Below, piece after piece: positions 35,880-47,245 of a stretch of 64,000 nucleotides of DNA. How positions within the stretch are numbered: position 1 is the stretch's first letter; each line of letters opens with the position of its first letter. Source of the DNA: Pueraria montana var. lobata (lineage: Eukaryota > Streptophyta > Magnoliopsida > Fabales > Fabaceae); assembly GCA_026413185.1 (NCBI GenBank), contig CM048655.1, positions 50,801,018-50,865,017 on the forward strand, read 5' to 3'. The notes beneath the pieces are model-generated. The model made no database searches. It was not told the origin of the DNA and was given only the letters and a program-made list of their open reading frames with translations. Made by a program: the position numbers and the translations under genes.

Positions 35880-37109
35880 TTTAGATGCCCATCTTAATGA
35901 GGTCCTCAATCTTGTCCTTGAGTGATGCGCACTCTTCGGTCGAATGACCTCTATTACGGTGGTATCGGCACTGCTTGTTGTAGTCGGCTTTTGCGGGGGT
36001 GTTGGCTCTCTTTGGCACAGCTAATATTTCTGTTGCCAGGGCCTGTTCGAGTATCCTGGAATGGCTAGTGTTGAGGGGGGTGTAGGCCGTGTACCGGGAG
36101 CCACGATACTCCCGTTCTTTGTGAAACTTGTCCTTACCCTTCCCCGGATTGTCTTTTTCATGCTCCTTCCTCCCTTGCTGGCTTCCGCTCAGACTTGGTT
36201 CCGGTATTCTGATAACTCTTCCATCTGCATGTACTTTGCTGCTCTTCGGCGGAGGTCGTCCATGTCCAGCGCCGATTTTTTACAAAGACTATTGACGAAA
36301 GCCCCCGGCTTAAGGGCCGTCACGAGATGATGCATGGCTACTGCTGGATCAAGGTTTCGGATGTTTAGGGCAACTTGGCCGAACCTTTCCATGAACATTC
36401 TAAGGGATTCCTTCTTCTCTTGTCGAATGTTCACCAGTGCGATTGAAGTCAAGTGATGAGGTCTGCTCGTTGCGAATTGGTTGCCAAATCTAGTCGCAAG
36501 CGTCTCAAAACTGTCGATGGAACTAGGTGGGAGCCGTGTGAACCAATTTAGAGCTTGTCCCTTCAGGGACGTGGGGAACACTCTACATAGGATGGCGTCT
36601 TCGGCGGTGTAGAGGCTAACTTGGGTGACATATATGTCTATGTGTTCATTCGGGTCAGTGCTACCATCGTACCGGTCTAGGCTGAGGCTCTTCCAGTTTG
36701 GGGGAAGAGGGGTTTCCATGATTCCGGAAATGAAGGGATGCCTGCAGAGGTGTGACTGAGTGTTTGAGGTAAAGATCGAAGGCCGATTGGTTACTCCATG
36801 GATACTAAGGTTAACCGCAGACTCAACCTCCTGTTGCTTTTTTGGTGTCTGATCCTTGGGTCTCCACGATCGGTTCAAATTTCTCAGCTCAGCGTTTTCC
36901 TGTCGAAGGGCCGATATCCCTTGTGCGTGTTGCCTTCTCATCATCGATATATCGGCTCTTAGCTGTCTTAACTCCGACGACAGATTCGTTTGATCTTCCA
37001 CATGCTCCATGTTTTCACCGACGAGGTACTGTCCTTGTACGTGTTGTTGTCTGGCTGTTATCGATGGTTCAGGTATGTCCATGTGTGCGTGACTTTGGGT
37101 AGTAACCAT
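35880..37109 (-). pseudogene. Gag of the gypsy element
   Basis: Probable start ATG at 37109-37107 (MVTTQSHAHMD), soon after the primer site; the open frame extending into the LTR is incidental. A coiled-coil segment (ELRQLRADISMMRRQHAQG) precedes the retrotransposon Gag domain (SLDRYDGSTDPNEHIDIY, FPTSLKGQALNWFTRLPP, FETLATRFGNQF). The frame is open to 36189. A zinc-knuckle-like CRYHRNRGHSTEEC follows near 35910-35955 in a broken frame. Gag packages the element RNA. Confidence 0.85.
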
Positions 37110-37142
37110 TCCTTGAGGGGCTATGGGGTAAGTTTTACCGGA

Positions 37143-37160
37143 CCCCACGGTGGGCGCCAA
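37143..37160 (-). other. Primer-binding site of the gypsy element
   Basis: On - it reads TTGGCGCCCACCGTGGGG, beginning two bases after the end of the 5' LTR. This is the position and form of a plant gypsy primer-binding site. The priming tRNA was not determined. Confidence 0.75.
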
Positions 37161-37162
37161 GA

Positions 37163-37690
37163 TGTTCCTGCCTGAGGGTAGCGAGGTAATCTTCTGTTGA
37201 TGTTTTTTGTTCAAGGCCTTCTGTAACTGTCTGAATCCTTCTATACGAATGATGGGGGTACCTGCAAAAGGCACTCTAACGCTCAAGTCAGGTTTCGGCT
37301 CAAAGTATTTAATGTGAGTAATAAATGAGGGTCAAAAGTCCTTTACCTTGAGGGGTGTACCCCCTTTTATACTTATCTTGCTGGGCCTGGACCCTTATTG
37401 GTCCTGACCATTCTTTAATGACTGATCCATATTGGTTAAGGTGGCTTAATTATCTCCTAATCTCCAGTTTATCTCGATAATAGTCACTTAAAGGAATTTG
37501 TATCGTCCGAATGTTGTGCTTAGTATTCGGCTGGGGTGGCGCCGAATACTCCCTATAATGGTGTTCGGCGATATAAGTAGTTGTTCGTTAGGGACAAGTG
37601 TTCGGCCAGATTTTGACCGAACACCTGTATTCGGCTTCTCCGTGGTGGAAGGTATTCGACTACTCCTATAGTCAAATACCCCACCGGTAT
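37163..37690 (-). repeat. 5' LTR of the gypsy element
   Basis: In + orientation it starts TGTTCCTGCCTG and reaches CACCGGTAT, where a (TA)n run replaces the last bases and the flank. It is collinear with 27911-28469 except for single-base changes and one missing copy of the 32-bp internal duplication. Confidence 0.88.
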
Positions 37691-39507
37691 TATATATATA
37701 TATATATATAGTACATAATAACGTTAGAATAAAATTTTATTCCTCTTTTATTTGACAAAACCGAAACAGCAGAGAAGAAAAAGGGTGATTTTTGGTTCAG
37801 TTTCTTTCCACTTATTCACAAACCAAAACTTTGTATAAAATATATGATCAGAAATTGATTAAAAAGAGGAAAAATAAAAACGCTCAGCCCCTCCCTGCTT
37901 CTTGTCCAAACCGTGAGCTTATCAGGATCAAAAGATGAGAAATTTTCATTATTAGCAAGTTTAATTAGTTAAAGGTTTATATTAAGTGTTTAGAAGTATA
38001 AAATTTAAAAAGAAACTTTACCATAGTTTCCCCTGAAACCCAAAAGCAATCCAGCAGCTACCCACAAAATAGATTATCAACGAAGATTAGAGTATAACAT
38101 GAAAAACAAAGAAAGAAGAGAAGATTACAACAACCGGACAAGTTTAAAGCAACAAGGCTTAAATACATCATGAAATAAGATGGAAACTCAACAAAATTAG
38201 ATGAAAAAATTGAAAAAAGTTACCCTAAAGAGAAACGTCCCCCAAACAGTCCCAACCATAAAAAGAATTCAATTTACAACAAGTATGAGATAGGGAATTG
38301 AAAGGAAACAGAGAACAAAACAAGATTACATGGAAAATTACATCATAATATACAAAAGAAGGTAGAACACAACATGAATCAAAATCTCACTCCCCCCTTA
38401 CCAAGAGAGTGAGTTCGTCCAGCCAGGAGGAAGGGAGGAAGAAGAGGCTTCAAGCTCCAGTTGTGTTGTTGTGGTTGGAGATGAGATATGGAGACTTGAA
38501 AGTTTGTCTCCAATGGAGTTTTTGTGTGAAAAAGAGAATGAGAGGAAGAAGATGAAAGAAGGAGAGAGAACAGAGGAGGGAGGGCTGAGAAAAGAGGGAG
38601 TGGGTCGTGAGAGATGAGAGAGAAATTGTAAAGAAAGAGTGTGAGGGTCCCTTCTTTTATAAGCTGTTACTATTATTATTATTATTATTTTTATTTCTTT
38701 TTATTTTCTTTTCTTGTACAAGAAGTTGGTTGAAGTGTAAGTGAGAGAAAGGGACACGTGAGAGCTGACGGAATGAGAGAAAAAAAGCTACACAAATAAA
38801 ATTTTATCTGTGTCTCCTTACACTGCCGGTATAGGATTTACGCGTAAACGTTTTATAGTTTTTTAGTTTTTTAACCAAATAAATTTGTTTTTAGTTGAAA
38901 CATTTTAGGGGACTTACATTATATGCATCATTAATTATTATGACTTAAAATTACATTTTTATAATTATTTTCAAAATATGTGAATTAAATCGATATTTTC
39001 AGTCAATAATTCATAGTAATTTCGTTTTAGCTCTATAAATACCCAAATTTTATCACAAATTATATTTTTATATATGTAACTTAAAAATGAACTGACTTTG
39101 TTAAGTAAAATCAAGTTTTGATATTTTTCCTATACTGGCTAACTTATCACCAGTCTATCTAGAATGTTCTGTAAAATTTTCTCAGAAGTCTTCTAAAATT
39201 TCTGAGAAAATTACCCTAACCAAATTTCTATAAAATTTTAAGTTCAAATAATCATTTATAATTATTTGAAATTTATCCTCACGTTTGTCACAAATATTGA
39301 TAATCCTGTATAATTGTTGTTCTAATAGTTATTTCAGATTTTCAACTGGAATAATTATTAAAATTTTCAATTATATAGAGTATAAAATATCAGTCACAAT
39401 AATGTGATTTAATATTTTATTATCCTATTTTGCCTTATCAATTCTCAAAAACACGATTAAAAATAAATAAACAATTAATTATGGAAAGCGAAAATGAAGG
39501 TGTTACA

Positions 39508-39890
39508 GTTAGAATGTCCACCCAAACACCCCTTTCTCCATTAAGCAACCTCCATTTCCACTTTGCGAGTAGGGCTGCATTGAGTGCTCCCACATCCTTT
39601 ACCCCTAGACCTCGTGCATGTTTTGGTAGGCATACCTTTTGCCATTTCACCCAAGCTAAGCTCCTCTCTTTATCGGCTACCCCCACAAGAAATCCCTTTG
39701 CATTTTAGTTATGGCTTTCTCAACTTTGATAGGCAATTTAAAGAACGATACATAGAACAGTGGTAGAGATGTCAGGACTGATTTTAACAAGCACGTCCTC
39801 CCTCCAAATGACAACAGTTTTCCTCTCCATTTGGATAGTTTCTTCTTTAGCTTTGAAATTTTGCCCTGGAAATTTTGGCATTGCTTTCAT
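39508..39890 (-). pseudogene. L1-like LINE ORF2, 5' half of the split relic
   Basis: On -, frameshifted pieces of ORF2 are readable in the usual order: KLKKKLSKWRGKLLSFGGR, KSVLTSLPLFYVSFFK, KMQRDFLWG and WVKWQKVCLPKHARGLGVKD, then AALLAKWKWRLL and GVWVDILT at the breakpoint. They continue directly into the fragment beginning at 25519. The RT catalytic region is absent, so the original insertion was 5'-truncated. Confidence 0.85.
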
Positions 39891-40149
39891 GTTGTTTCAA
39901 CTTTTACAACTTAAGATATGATCAAAAGTTTGCACCTATGTCGAGTTGTTAGGACTGAATAGCGATTCCAACTTCAAAACAATATTTGTCCACGATCCAA
40001 GACGAATCTCGTGATATTTTAAGATTCCAACTTTGGTAAAAGTATCAACATACTTCATTAACTACTCACCAAAATCGTTTTTCACGAGATTTTGAAAACC
40101 ATAAGATGCAATCCTAGCTTTCACGTTAGGAATTGTGTTGAGGGGTTAC
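39891..40149. other. Short spacer upstream of duplicated segment B
   Basis: About 260 bp without coding or repeat signal, probably part of the pre-insertion spacer. Confidence 0.35.
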
Positions 40150-41201
40150 ATACCTCTATCCCCTTTCTTCTGTGTACCTTGATATGTATCTAACAAAACA
40201 TACTTTTTTTTTTTTTTTTGCTTGAGATAACAGAACATACTTTGTTCTTAAAATTTAAATAATTCCCTTATAAGACTAGGTGGGGTGAAAACCAAAACAA
40301 GTATAACTCAGTCAACTCGCAAAAGAAACGTTCAATTTCGGGAACATCAGAAAGGGAAGCAGAAAAATAATAAGAACATAGGCACCCAATCCTGGAGCAC
40401 ATATACTTGTAAACGTATCGATCGAAAAAAAAATCAATTGATCAAATCAATCATCCTACATTACCACTCATGGGCAACAACAAAATAAAAGGCTGCTAAT
40501 GGAATTGAATAGGCAGTGTCCTTCAAAGCACTCAAAGGCTCTCTCAAAGCTAAATTCTTAAACATGGTAATAAATAAAGAAAACTAACTCTTACAGAGTT
40601 AATTGTATTCACTACCTCATAAAAGCACACAATTCCTACACATTCATATGAAGAAAACACAAAACTATCATACAAGAGGCATAAACAGAGCTGATGATAT
40701 AACAGGTAGAGGCATAAACTGATCACTTTTAAATGGTTACTAGACACGTTCAATTTATATTTTGGAAGTATAAAAAATAAAAAGTTTTTTTTTTTCTGTA
40801 AACTCTTCTAAAGAAGAGTTGGAAGTAAAGAATAAGGATAAAAAAAAAAAAGGAATCTCGTGTCAATTTTAACATAATAAAAAGATTTTGTGTGTATATC
40901 TGTCTCCTAATAGACATAAAACAAATCCTAGGAAACAGATTAAATGTCTATCAGAAAAAATAGACACAAATAATTGAACTTGGCCGGCTCTCCCATACAT
41001 AAGACTATTGTTCCCAGGAATATCAATTTATTACAGCAGTTTCTAGAACAAGTTTAATACATACTTTTGGAAGTAAAATAAGGTATGGAAAAAGAAGCAA
41101 ATATATATATAACACAAATGCTATCAACACACTCCTTTCAACAATCTTATTGATCTTCCTCAAAAAAATTCAATCTTATTGATCAATTTATTATAAATTA
41201 C

Positions 41202-41459
41202 AGGATAAGATATGTTTTTGATCCCTATATTTTTACTAAAAATTGATTTTAATTCCTATACTTTCAAATCGACTATTTTAATCCTCGAACTTTAAAAAAT
41301 ATGTAAATTTAGTCCCTTAACAACACTAACATTGATAAAAGAGAAGGACTAAATTCACATGTTTTTTAAAGTTTGAGGACTAAAATGATCAATTTAAAAG
41401 TATAGGGACTAAAACCAATTTTGAGTGAAAGTATAAGAACTAAAAACATATTTTACCCT
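41202..41459. mobile_element. 258-bp MITE with long imperfect inverted ends, absent from copy A
   Basis: The left end is AGGATAAGATATGTTTTTGA and the inverted right end is AGGGTAAAATATGTTTTTAG; the interior is strongly self-complementary. Direct repeats AAATTAC flank it (41195-41201 and 41460-41466). Copy A near 13290-13310 has no insert. It is non-coding. The superfamily (hAT- or Mutator-like) is uncertain from the 7-8 bp duplication. Confidence 0.8.
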
Positions 41460-42688
41460 AAATTACAAAACATAAATAAAATTCATTAAAAAGGAATAAG
41501 ACCTACACAATTGTGATTTTCAACAAATTTTAGTCAATAGTAAAGTGTTAGAAAAACGTGTTAAAAGCGAGTTGCCATCATTTCTCTATATAATATATGA
41601 AATTTTTATAATAAACTACTTTTCTTTGACAAGTTAAAAACCTAGGCACTCTCCTCTGTATTAAAAGCATTCAAGATACAAAGAGAGAAAACAGAGTTAC
41701 AGAAATCAATACAATCTGGCCCTCCAATTCTCAACTGTTGGATTCCATTAGACTAGATATAAACAAGGCAGGACCATAAAACAAAACTGGAGATGGATTC
41801 GACCTTTATCAGCAAAATTAATATCAATATATACATGAAAACATGTACAATTCTCCAGCTTTGAATGATTACAGTGATCAAATGGTTAGCTCTCTACATC
41901 ATACACAATATTTGCATGCTACACCGCTATGCTAACAAAATGTGAGGGAGAAAACAACAAAAAAAAAGGTGTGGAAAAAATGATACAACAGCCAGCCAAA
42001 AGGTGGGAAAAAAATGATACAACAGCCAGCCAATCAGAAACGGCACATTATCAACATCCTCTGCTAAATCCTAGTACACATTTCAAACAATAAGTTCTAA
42101 ATAATCTGCCACATTTCAGACTTCAGCAAGTTAAACCCATTACATCAACATCGATGGTTTAATTAATCATGTGCTAATAACTGAAACATAAATTCAAATC
42201 AAAAGCTAATACTTCATAGTAAAAGTTCCACTTCTCAATGTAAGAAAAGGATTGTCATGACTTGAATCTCCAACATTGAAGACGGTTGATCCCAATCACA
42301 ACCCAGAGTTTGAATGAACAGTTTCCTTTCTCAAAACAATTGTCCTACATAAAACAGAAGCCCATAACAATGATAATTGTTTGCAATTCAGAAGGCATTA
42401 ACAGAAAGAAGATAAAGCAGTTATAATTCATATAAAATGGGAAAAAAATACTTCCTCAATTCCGTTAAATGAGAAACCAGAAATTTATTTGATTTATAGG
42501 AGTGAGAATAAAAGATACTTGACTTGATTCCTTGTATAAATAGGGGTGAGTGACTGAGTGCTTTGTCTTCTGTATAACTTACTTCCTATTATTAATCTAA
42601 TTAAGATATAGCAGAATTCTCCTTTATCTCTTTTTGTCCTTCCCTTCCTAAAACCCATAATTTACACAACACAAATCATTCAAGGATG

Positions 42689-42797
42689 CAATGCTGTTTA
42701 TGGCGGATGGCGGAGCATGGCAGAAAGCCAAAAATCCGCCATATATATATGGCGGATGGCGTAGCGGAAAATGGCGGAAGCCATGGCGGACCAAAAA

Positions 42798-42828
<31 letters not shown>

Positions 42829-43605
42829 CTAACAAAACAGTAGATATAAATTAAAAAGTAAAAAAAAAAACAGTAGATATAACAGTAATTATAGATAAAA
42901 ACTTAAAAAACAGTAGATATAAATACTTAAAAACAGTACATATAAATGAAAAACATGACAAGTTTCATGAGTTCAAAATAACCAACGCCTAACAAACTCA
43001 TTCAAGTGGATGACAGTATTTCCAACCAGGGTCTGTCCTAGCTTTACCCCTAGATGGTTCTTCAGCCATTGTAGAAAAGGGCTGAACAATGAAAAAAAAA
43101 ATAGAATGATCAATAGCAGTCATCGGAAATGGAAGTCGCCAGAGGAAGGAAGATAAAAAAAAAAATAAAAAAAAAAAAAAACAGAGCACAACACACCTGT
43201 GATGGCAGTCGTCGGAGCTGAACAAGGTCACCGGTGAAGTTGCCGCCGGCGTAGAAGTCGCCGTCGGAGGGAGGTCATGAAGCAGCAACAGTGTCTGAGG
43301 AGAGGGATTGACGCACACGAGAGAGAATCAGAGAACAATGTCTCTGTCGTGGGTTCTGTTTAGGGTTTAAAACCCTTGATTTTCAATTGGGTCGGGTTGG
43401 GTCTGTGGCCCATTTCCCTTTTTTTTCGTTTTTTTTTTTTAAAAACCGTTTTTTTCCGCCATACCCGCCATGCCGCCATACCCGCCATGTTTCTGGCGGC
43501 CGCCATATGAAACCCACAACGCCACCGCTATTTGATGGCGTTTTATTAAAAAACCGCTACGCCATACCGCTATAGCGCCGCCATAACCGCTATTTAACAA
43601 CACTG
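42689..43605 (-). mobile_element. Non-autonomous hAT element (917 bp) with a remnant BED-finger exon
   Basis: Ends CAATGCTGTT and, inverted, CAGTGTTGTT match the hAT terminus style. The 8-bp repeat CAAGGATG flanks it (42681-42688 and 43606-43613), and copy A has the empty site CAAGAATG at about 15499. Both subterminal regions are packed with GGCGGA/CCGCCA repeats. An open frame on - (42998-43318) includes MAEEPSRGKARTDPGWKYCH, resembling the start of a BED zinc finger in hAT transposases. It stops after about 20 residues, so this is an internally deleted derivative. Confidence 0.85.
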
Positions 43606-44799
43606 CAAGGATGGCCCTAATTTCTCAACCCATTTCAAATCATAACCGTAAAGTGCTTAGCAGACAACATATAGATTTCCATTTCATCCAGAATCCATAG
43701 TCAAACATCCACTAGGTCCAAATGCAGAGAGGTTTGAAAACAATACAGCATCACACCAGGGATCGCAAAGAAAAAATAAGATCCAAATGCATTTGGTGGA
43801 ACTCAGACAGAATTTTAAGCAATGATGATTACTAGAATAAAGAAGTACACACATGAACAAAAAAAATACTACGAAGAAACATTAACTAGACAATGGAAGA
43901 AAGGAAATTTTAAATTCAAAAATAATAATTTTTTATTCAGATAGATGAAGACATTTTTTATTATATTAGATCAGAAGAGGAAAATACAAAAGTGGATAAG
44001 GTGTTCTCCAAAACAAACCACAAAGCAGAAGGAAAAGAAAAAGAAAAATCCTCGCATAGAAAACCACAGAACAAACATGTCTGAAGGGGGCGAGGTGAAG
44101 AAACAAAAGGACTCCAAAACCCTCTACAGAACACTCACAACAAAAGCAAAACACTGATACAAAAAAAATAGTATCTTAATAATATTTACAATTAATAGTT
44201 TCTTATTGAACCTTAAGTTACATATCAATACGCTTCTTATTTGCTGGCTATAGTTTAGTTCTGGGATGCCTGAGCTTATACCTCTAGGTTCAGTTTTGAC
44301 AAAATTATGTATTCCAAAAATTACAAGGCTTGATCTCAAACATGCTAATTTCTCCTTTGAGTAGGAAGTTAGAATATTTTAAAGCCAGCAGAAATCCACT
44401 AGCTAAAAACTGTAAACAGTCAACAGTAGTCTTCTCTAGATGTTGTCATGTCATCTATGGTTAAAACTAAATCTCAGCTTATAACTGGTTCTATATCAAT
44501 GGGAAAGTTCATGAATGTTCATCATAATGAACATAGCAGGCAGTAAGCTCATATCACAAGTCGAGATCCAATAACACAAGCAGGCTAGGAATTGAAGTCT
44601 TAAACTAACCTTTCTCAAAGAAGAAAGAAACCATGCTCCTAACAAGAAGCAATTAGAACAAGTGACTGAAATAAAACAGCTGCTCAACAACTTCTGGGCC
44701 CCTGAGAATTCAAGGAATTGACAAATCCTGACTTTTTGGTTACAGTTTTTTCCTTCCTCAGTGGAAAGCATTCAGAGAAACAACAGGCAGCACACGAAG

Positions 44800-46926
44800 T
44801 TATTCAGAAGTAAGCCGCCGCCTCTTCCCATAATCAGCATCTCTTGGTCTAGAATGGTGTTCCTCCTCTTGTGATAATCGTGACTTGCTGTGAGTCCTTG
44901 ATGACCGTCCCCTCTCCCACTCATCATCGTGTTCTGCTTCCCGGTCTCTGTACCTATGATGATCAGCATACCTGTCCCTATCTTCTCGGTGCCTGTCACG
45001 CTCACGGTGATCCCTTTCACGGTCACGTTCACGGTCTCGAGATCGTTCACGGTCACGTTCACGGTCACGAGATCTTTCTTGGCCCGATTCTCTATCATCA
45101 CGATGCCTTCTTTCAGACCATTCATTGTCATGGCCCATATCTTTTTCTCTAGGTGCATCTCTCTCATATCCTTGATCTCTATCATCTCTATACCTTCGCT
45201 CAGAAGAACCAGACCAGTCTCTTTCCGAACCTCTATCTTTTTCCCTCATGGGCCACCCAGCTCTATCATGACTCACCTCACCATACTGATGGTCAGATGC
45301 AGCTTCCTCCCCATAACTGGACTCTCCAGCCTTCCCACCACCGGGCTCTTCACCACCCCATCCACCCATATTGGGATCTGACCACATTCCCATATTAGGA
45401 CCATCCATGCCTGATGTTGGCATCATCCCCATACCATTAACAGGCATCCCTCTTCCAAAAAAGGCTGGATTAACATGAGGTGCCACTCCAGGCAAACCAA
45501 CACCTCCAACACCAGGGAATGAAGGCAAAATCCCAGAGAATGGAGGAGTTGGAGCACCGGGAAAGCCTCCATAACTACCCATTCTACCCATGGGACCACC
45601 AAATGCAGGATCAAAACCCTGATTCATCATTGACTGAGGATGCAACAGAGGAGGGGTACCACCCATACCCTGTCCAAATCCATTTCCACCATTACCCATT
45701 ATACCTCTCCCACCCATCCCACCACCCCTATTCCTCATTGGATTAACAGGCCCCCTATTCCCCATACCAGGATTATTCCCTCTCCCCCAGTTACCTCCTC
45801 CTCTTCCATAACCTCTATTCCCATCTCCACCTTGGTAATTACCACCCGTTGAAATGTTACTCCCACCCGGCTTAGCCCCGGCATCAGCAGGCCCCCTCCT
45901 TCCCTGGGTAACCGCAGATTGGTTCATCTGCTGATTCCTGTTTATCTGAGCCTCCCCCATTTTCTTAACCGTAAAAGGCGACGCAAATGCAACAACACAC
46001 GGCCTCCCATTAAAAACATGTCCATTCATCCCTTCCTTACAAGCAGTCGCAGCATAAGCTTCATAAAACTCAACCTGGCAATACCCCTTTGATTTCCCAC
46101 TGGCCTTCTCATCGAAAAACTTCACCTCCTTCACAGATCCATACTTAGAAAGCTCAGCTTCTAGTTCAGCATCAGTAGTCCACCAATGCAAGTCACCCAC
46201 AAATAGTATGGTACCCCCACCACCAGGAGGAGCACCCCCACCACCACCAACACCAACACCTGCACCCACCCCACCTCCACCCCCTCCAGTATTAACACTA
46301 TTAACAGTACTCACACTATTACCAACACCATTTCCACCCACCCTATTAACATTCCCTCCTCCTCCACCACCAGCAACAGCAACACCACCTTGTCTCACCA
46401 TCCCCTCATTCCCCACACTCCCAACAACTCCACCATGTGGTTGCTGCCCAATTCCCTGCACTGCAGCACCATCACTCCCACCCTGCTCCTCAATTTCACT
46501 CAATTTCCCAGATGGCTGCCCTAATTCAACCTTAATCTCACCTGATCCACCTCCTCCACCAGAATTACCCCCTCTAAACCCTTGATTCTGAAACCCATCA
46601 ACATTCCCAGAACCCCTGCCTTCCACAACCCCGCCGCCACCGCCGCCACCGACACCTGGTATCGAAACCCCGCCACCCGGATCCTGATCCGCCGCCGGCA
46701 GCGGCTTCTTGTCCTCAACGACGTCGTTTCGAAACCCCGAATCCTCGTTCTTCCGCAACGATTGAAGAAACCCTTCGCCGACATTAACATCGTTGTAAAG
46801 ATCCTCGTAATCGTCGTCCTCCTCGCCCAAGAAACCCTCGTCGGCGACGGCAGATATAGCCTCGTTACGGTGGAACTGATCCATGGGATCGCCGCCCTCG
46901 CCGTACACTCCCTCACCTTCGTCCAT
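44800..46926 (-). CDS. CPSF6/CFIm68-like RRM protein, copy B (708 aa, single coding exon)
   Basis: This is the tandem paralogue of the 17312-19414 gene, with the same predicted role in cleavage factor I poly(A)-site selection. It has the acidic N-terminus (EEDDDYEDLYNDV), Gly-rich linker, RRM (ILFVGDLHWWTTDAELEAEL, KGYCQVEFYEAYAATAC), Gly/Met-rich middle and RE/RD tail ending KRRRLTSE. It differs from copy A mainly in the Gly-rich linker: extra GGVGAGVGVGGGGGAPPGG before the RRM, and a shorter Pro run at about 75. Repeat numbers in the RERDRERD tail also differ. The RRM and middle are nearly unchanged, which suggests selection on both. ATG is at 46926-46924 with no frame disruption. The leader carries AG-rich tracts and a possible 5' UTR donor on - is not clear. 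Confidence 0.85.
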   Translation of the reverse strand: MDEGEGVYGEGGDPMDQFHRNEAISAVADEGFLGEEDDDYEDLYNDVNVGEGFLQSLRKNEDSGFRNDVVEDKKPLPAADQDPGGGVSIPGVGGGGGGGVVEGRGSGNVDGFQNQGFRGGNSGGGGGSGEIKVELGQPSGKLSEIEEQGGSDGAAVQGIGQQPHGGVVGSVGNEGMVRQGGVAVAGGGGGGNVNRVGGNGVGNSVSTVNSVNTGGGGGGVGAGVGVGGGGGAPPGGGGTILFVGDLHWWTTDAELEAELSKYGSVKEVKFFDEKASGKSKGYCQVEFYEAYAATACKEGMNGHVFNGRPCVVAFASPFTVKKMGEAQINRNQQMNQSAVTQGRRGPADAGAKPGGSNISTGGNYQGGDGNRGYGRGGGNWGRGNNPGMGNRGPVNPMRNRGGGMGGRGIMGNGGNGFGQGMGGTPPLLHPQSMMNQGFDPAFGGPMGRMGSYGGFPGAPTPPFSGILPSFPGVGGVGLPGVAPHVNPAFFGRGMPVNGMGMMPTSGMDGPNMGMWSDPNMGGWGGEEPGGGKAGESSYGEEAASDHQYGEVSHDRAGWPMREKDRGSERDWSGSSERRYRDDRDQGYERDAPREKDMGHDNEWSERRHRDDRESGQERSRDRERDRERSRDRERDRERDHRERDRHREDRDRYADHHRYRDREAEHDDEWERGRSSRTHSKSRLSQEEEHHSRPRDADYGKRRRLTSE

Positions 46927-47060
46927 TTTTGGGGTTTTTCCCCCTTCAAATAAAGAAAAAAAAAAAAACGGTTTTTTATTTTAGGGTTTTTAGAGACAAG
47001 TGAGATCAAGAATGAAGATGAAACGCAACGCAGCGTAGAAAAGGGAGAGAGAGTGAGAGA

Positions 47061-47245
47061 TCTTACCAGGGCATGTGGTTGTGTTGTGTGCAGAAGAAGA
47101 GAAGAGTCAGAGAGAGACAAACCCTAATATGGGAACTTGTCAACTAATCTAATCCTTTTCATTGCTGTGTGTGTGTATGAGTGAGTGAACTTACCTAAAT
47201 TTCTAATTTTTCTCATCTTTGTGACATGAATAAAATGCTTTGATT
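47061..47245. other. Upstream spacer of CPSF6-like gene B
   Basis: This stretch contains the probable proximal promoter of gene B. A short (GT)n run lies near 47166-47176. No other element is recognised. Confidence 0.35.

Larger units (their letters stand above)
27911..37690 (-). mobile_element. Ty3/gypsy (Tat-type) LTR retrotransposon, about 9.8 kb
   Basis: The two LTRs (27911-28469 and 37163-37690) are very similar by eye. Starting from the right-hand 5' LTR on -, the order is primer-binding site, gag, CCHC-like knuckle, protease, reverse transcriptase, RNase H, a second archaeal-type RNase H and integrase. A 61-bp tandem array, an antisense gene, a polypurine tract and the 3' LTR follow. 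Dual RNase H, no chromodomain and an antisense ORF before the 3' LTR are marks of the Tat lineage (Ogre, Retand, Grande). It inserted in a TA-rich site of the older LTR; the left flank is ATATA and the right is (TA)n, so the target duplication is unreadable. Many nonsense changes show that the copy is defective. Confidence 0.9.
25520..39507 (-). mobile_element. Large TGTAACACCC-type LTR (about 4.2 kb, probable solo LTR) interrupted by a gypsy element
   Basis: The termini are TGTAACACCCC at 25520 and GGTGTTACA ending at 39507. The 5-bp repeat GTTAG flanks it (25515-25519 and 39508-39512). Removing the whole insert plus one repeat restores the LINE reading across the junction (GVWVDILTSKYDEI on -). 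Its own sequence is 25520-27910 plus about 37691-39507. These halves do not resemble each other, and only one promoter-like block is visible (TTATAAAAGAAGGG on - near 38655, followed by a CT-rich leader). A single LTR is therefore more likely than a two-LTR element. Ogre/Tat-type LTRs of several kb with these termini are known in legumes. Confidence 0.75.
40150..47060 (-). repeat. Segmental tandem duplication, copy B
   Basis: It is collinear with 12290-19530, including the gene, its leader (CGCAGCGTAGA near 47030 and near 19510) and about 5 kb of downstream flank. Two insertions are private to B: a MITE at 41202 and a hAT-type element at 42689. Copy A shows the corresponding uninterrupted sequence. 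Confidence 0.9.
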
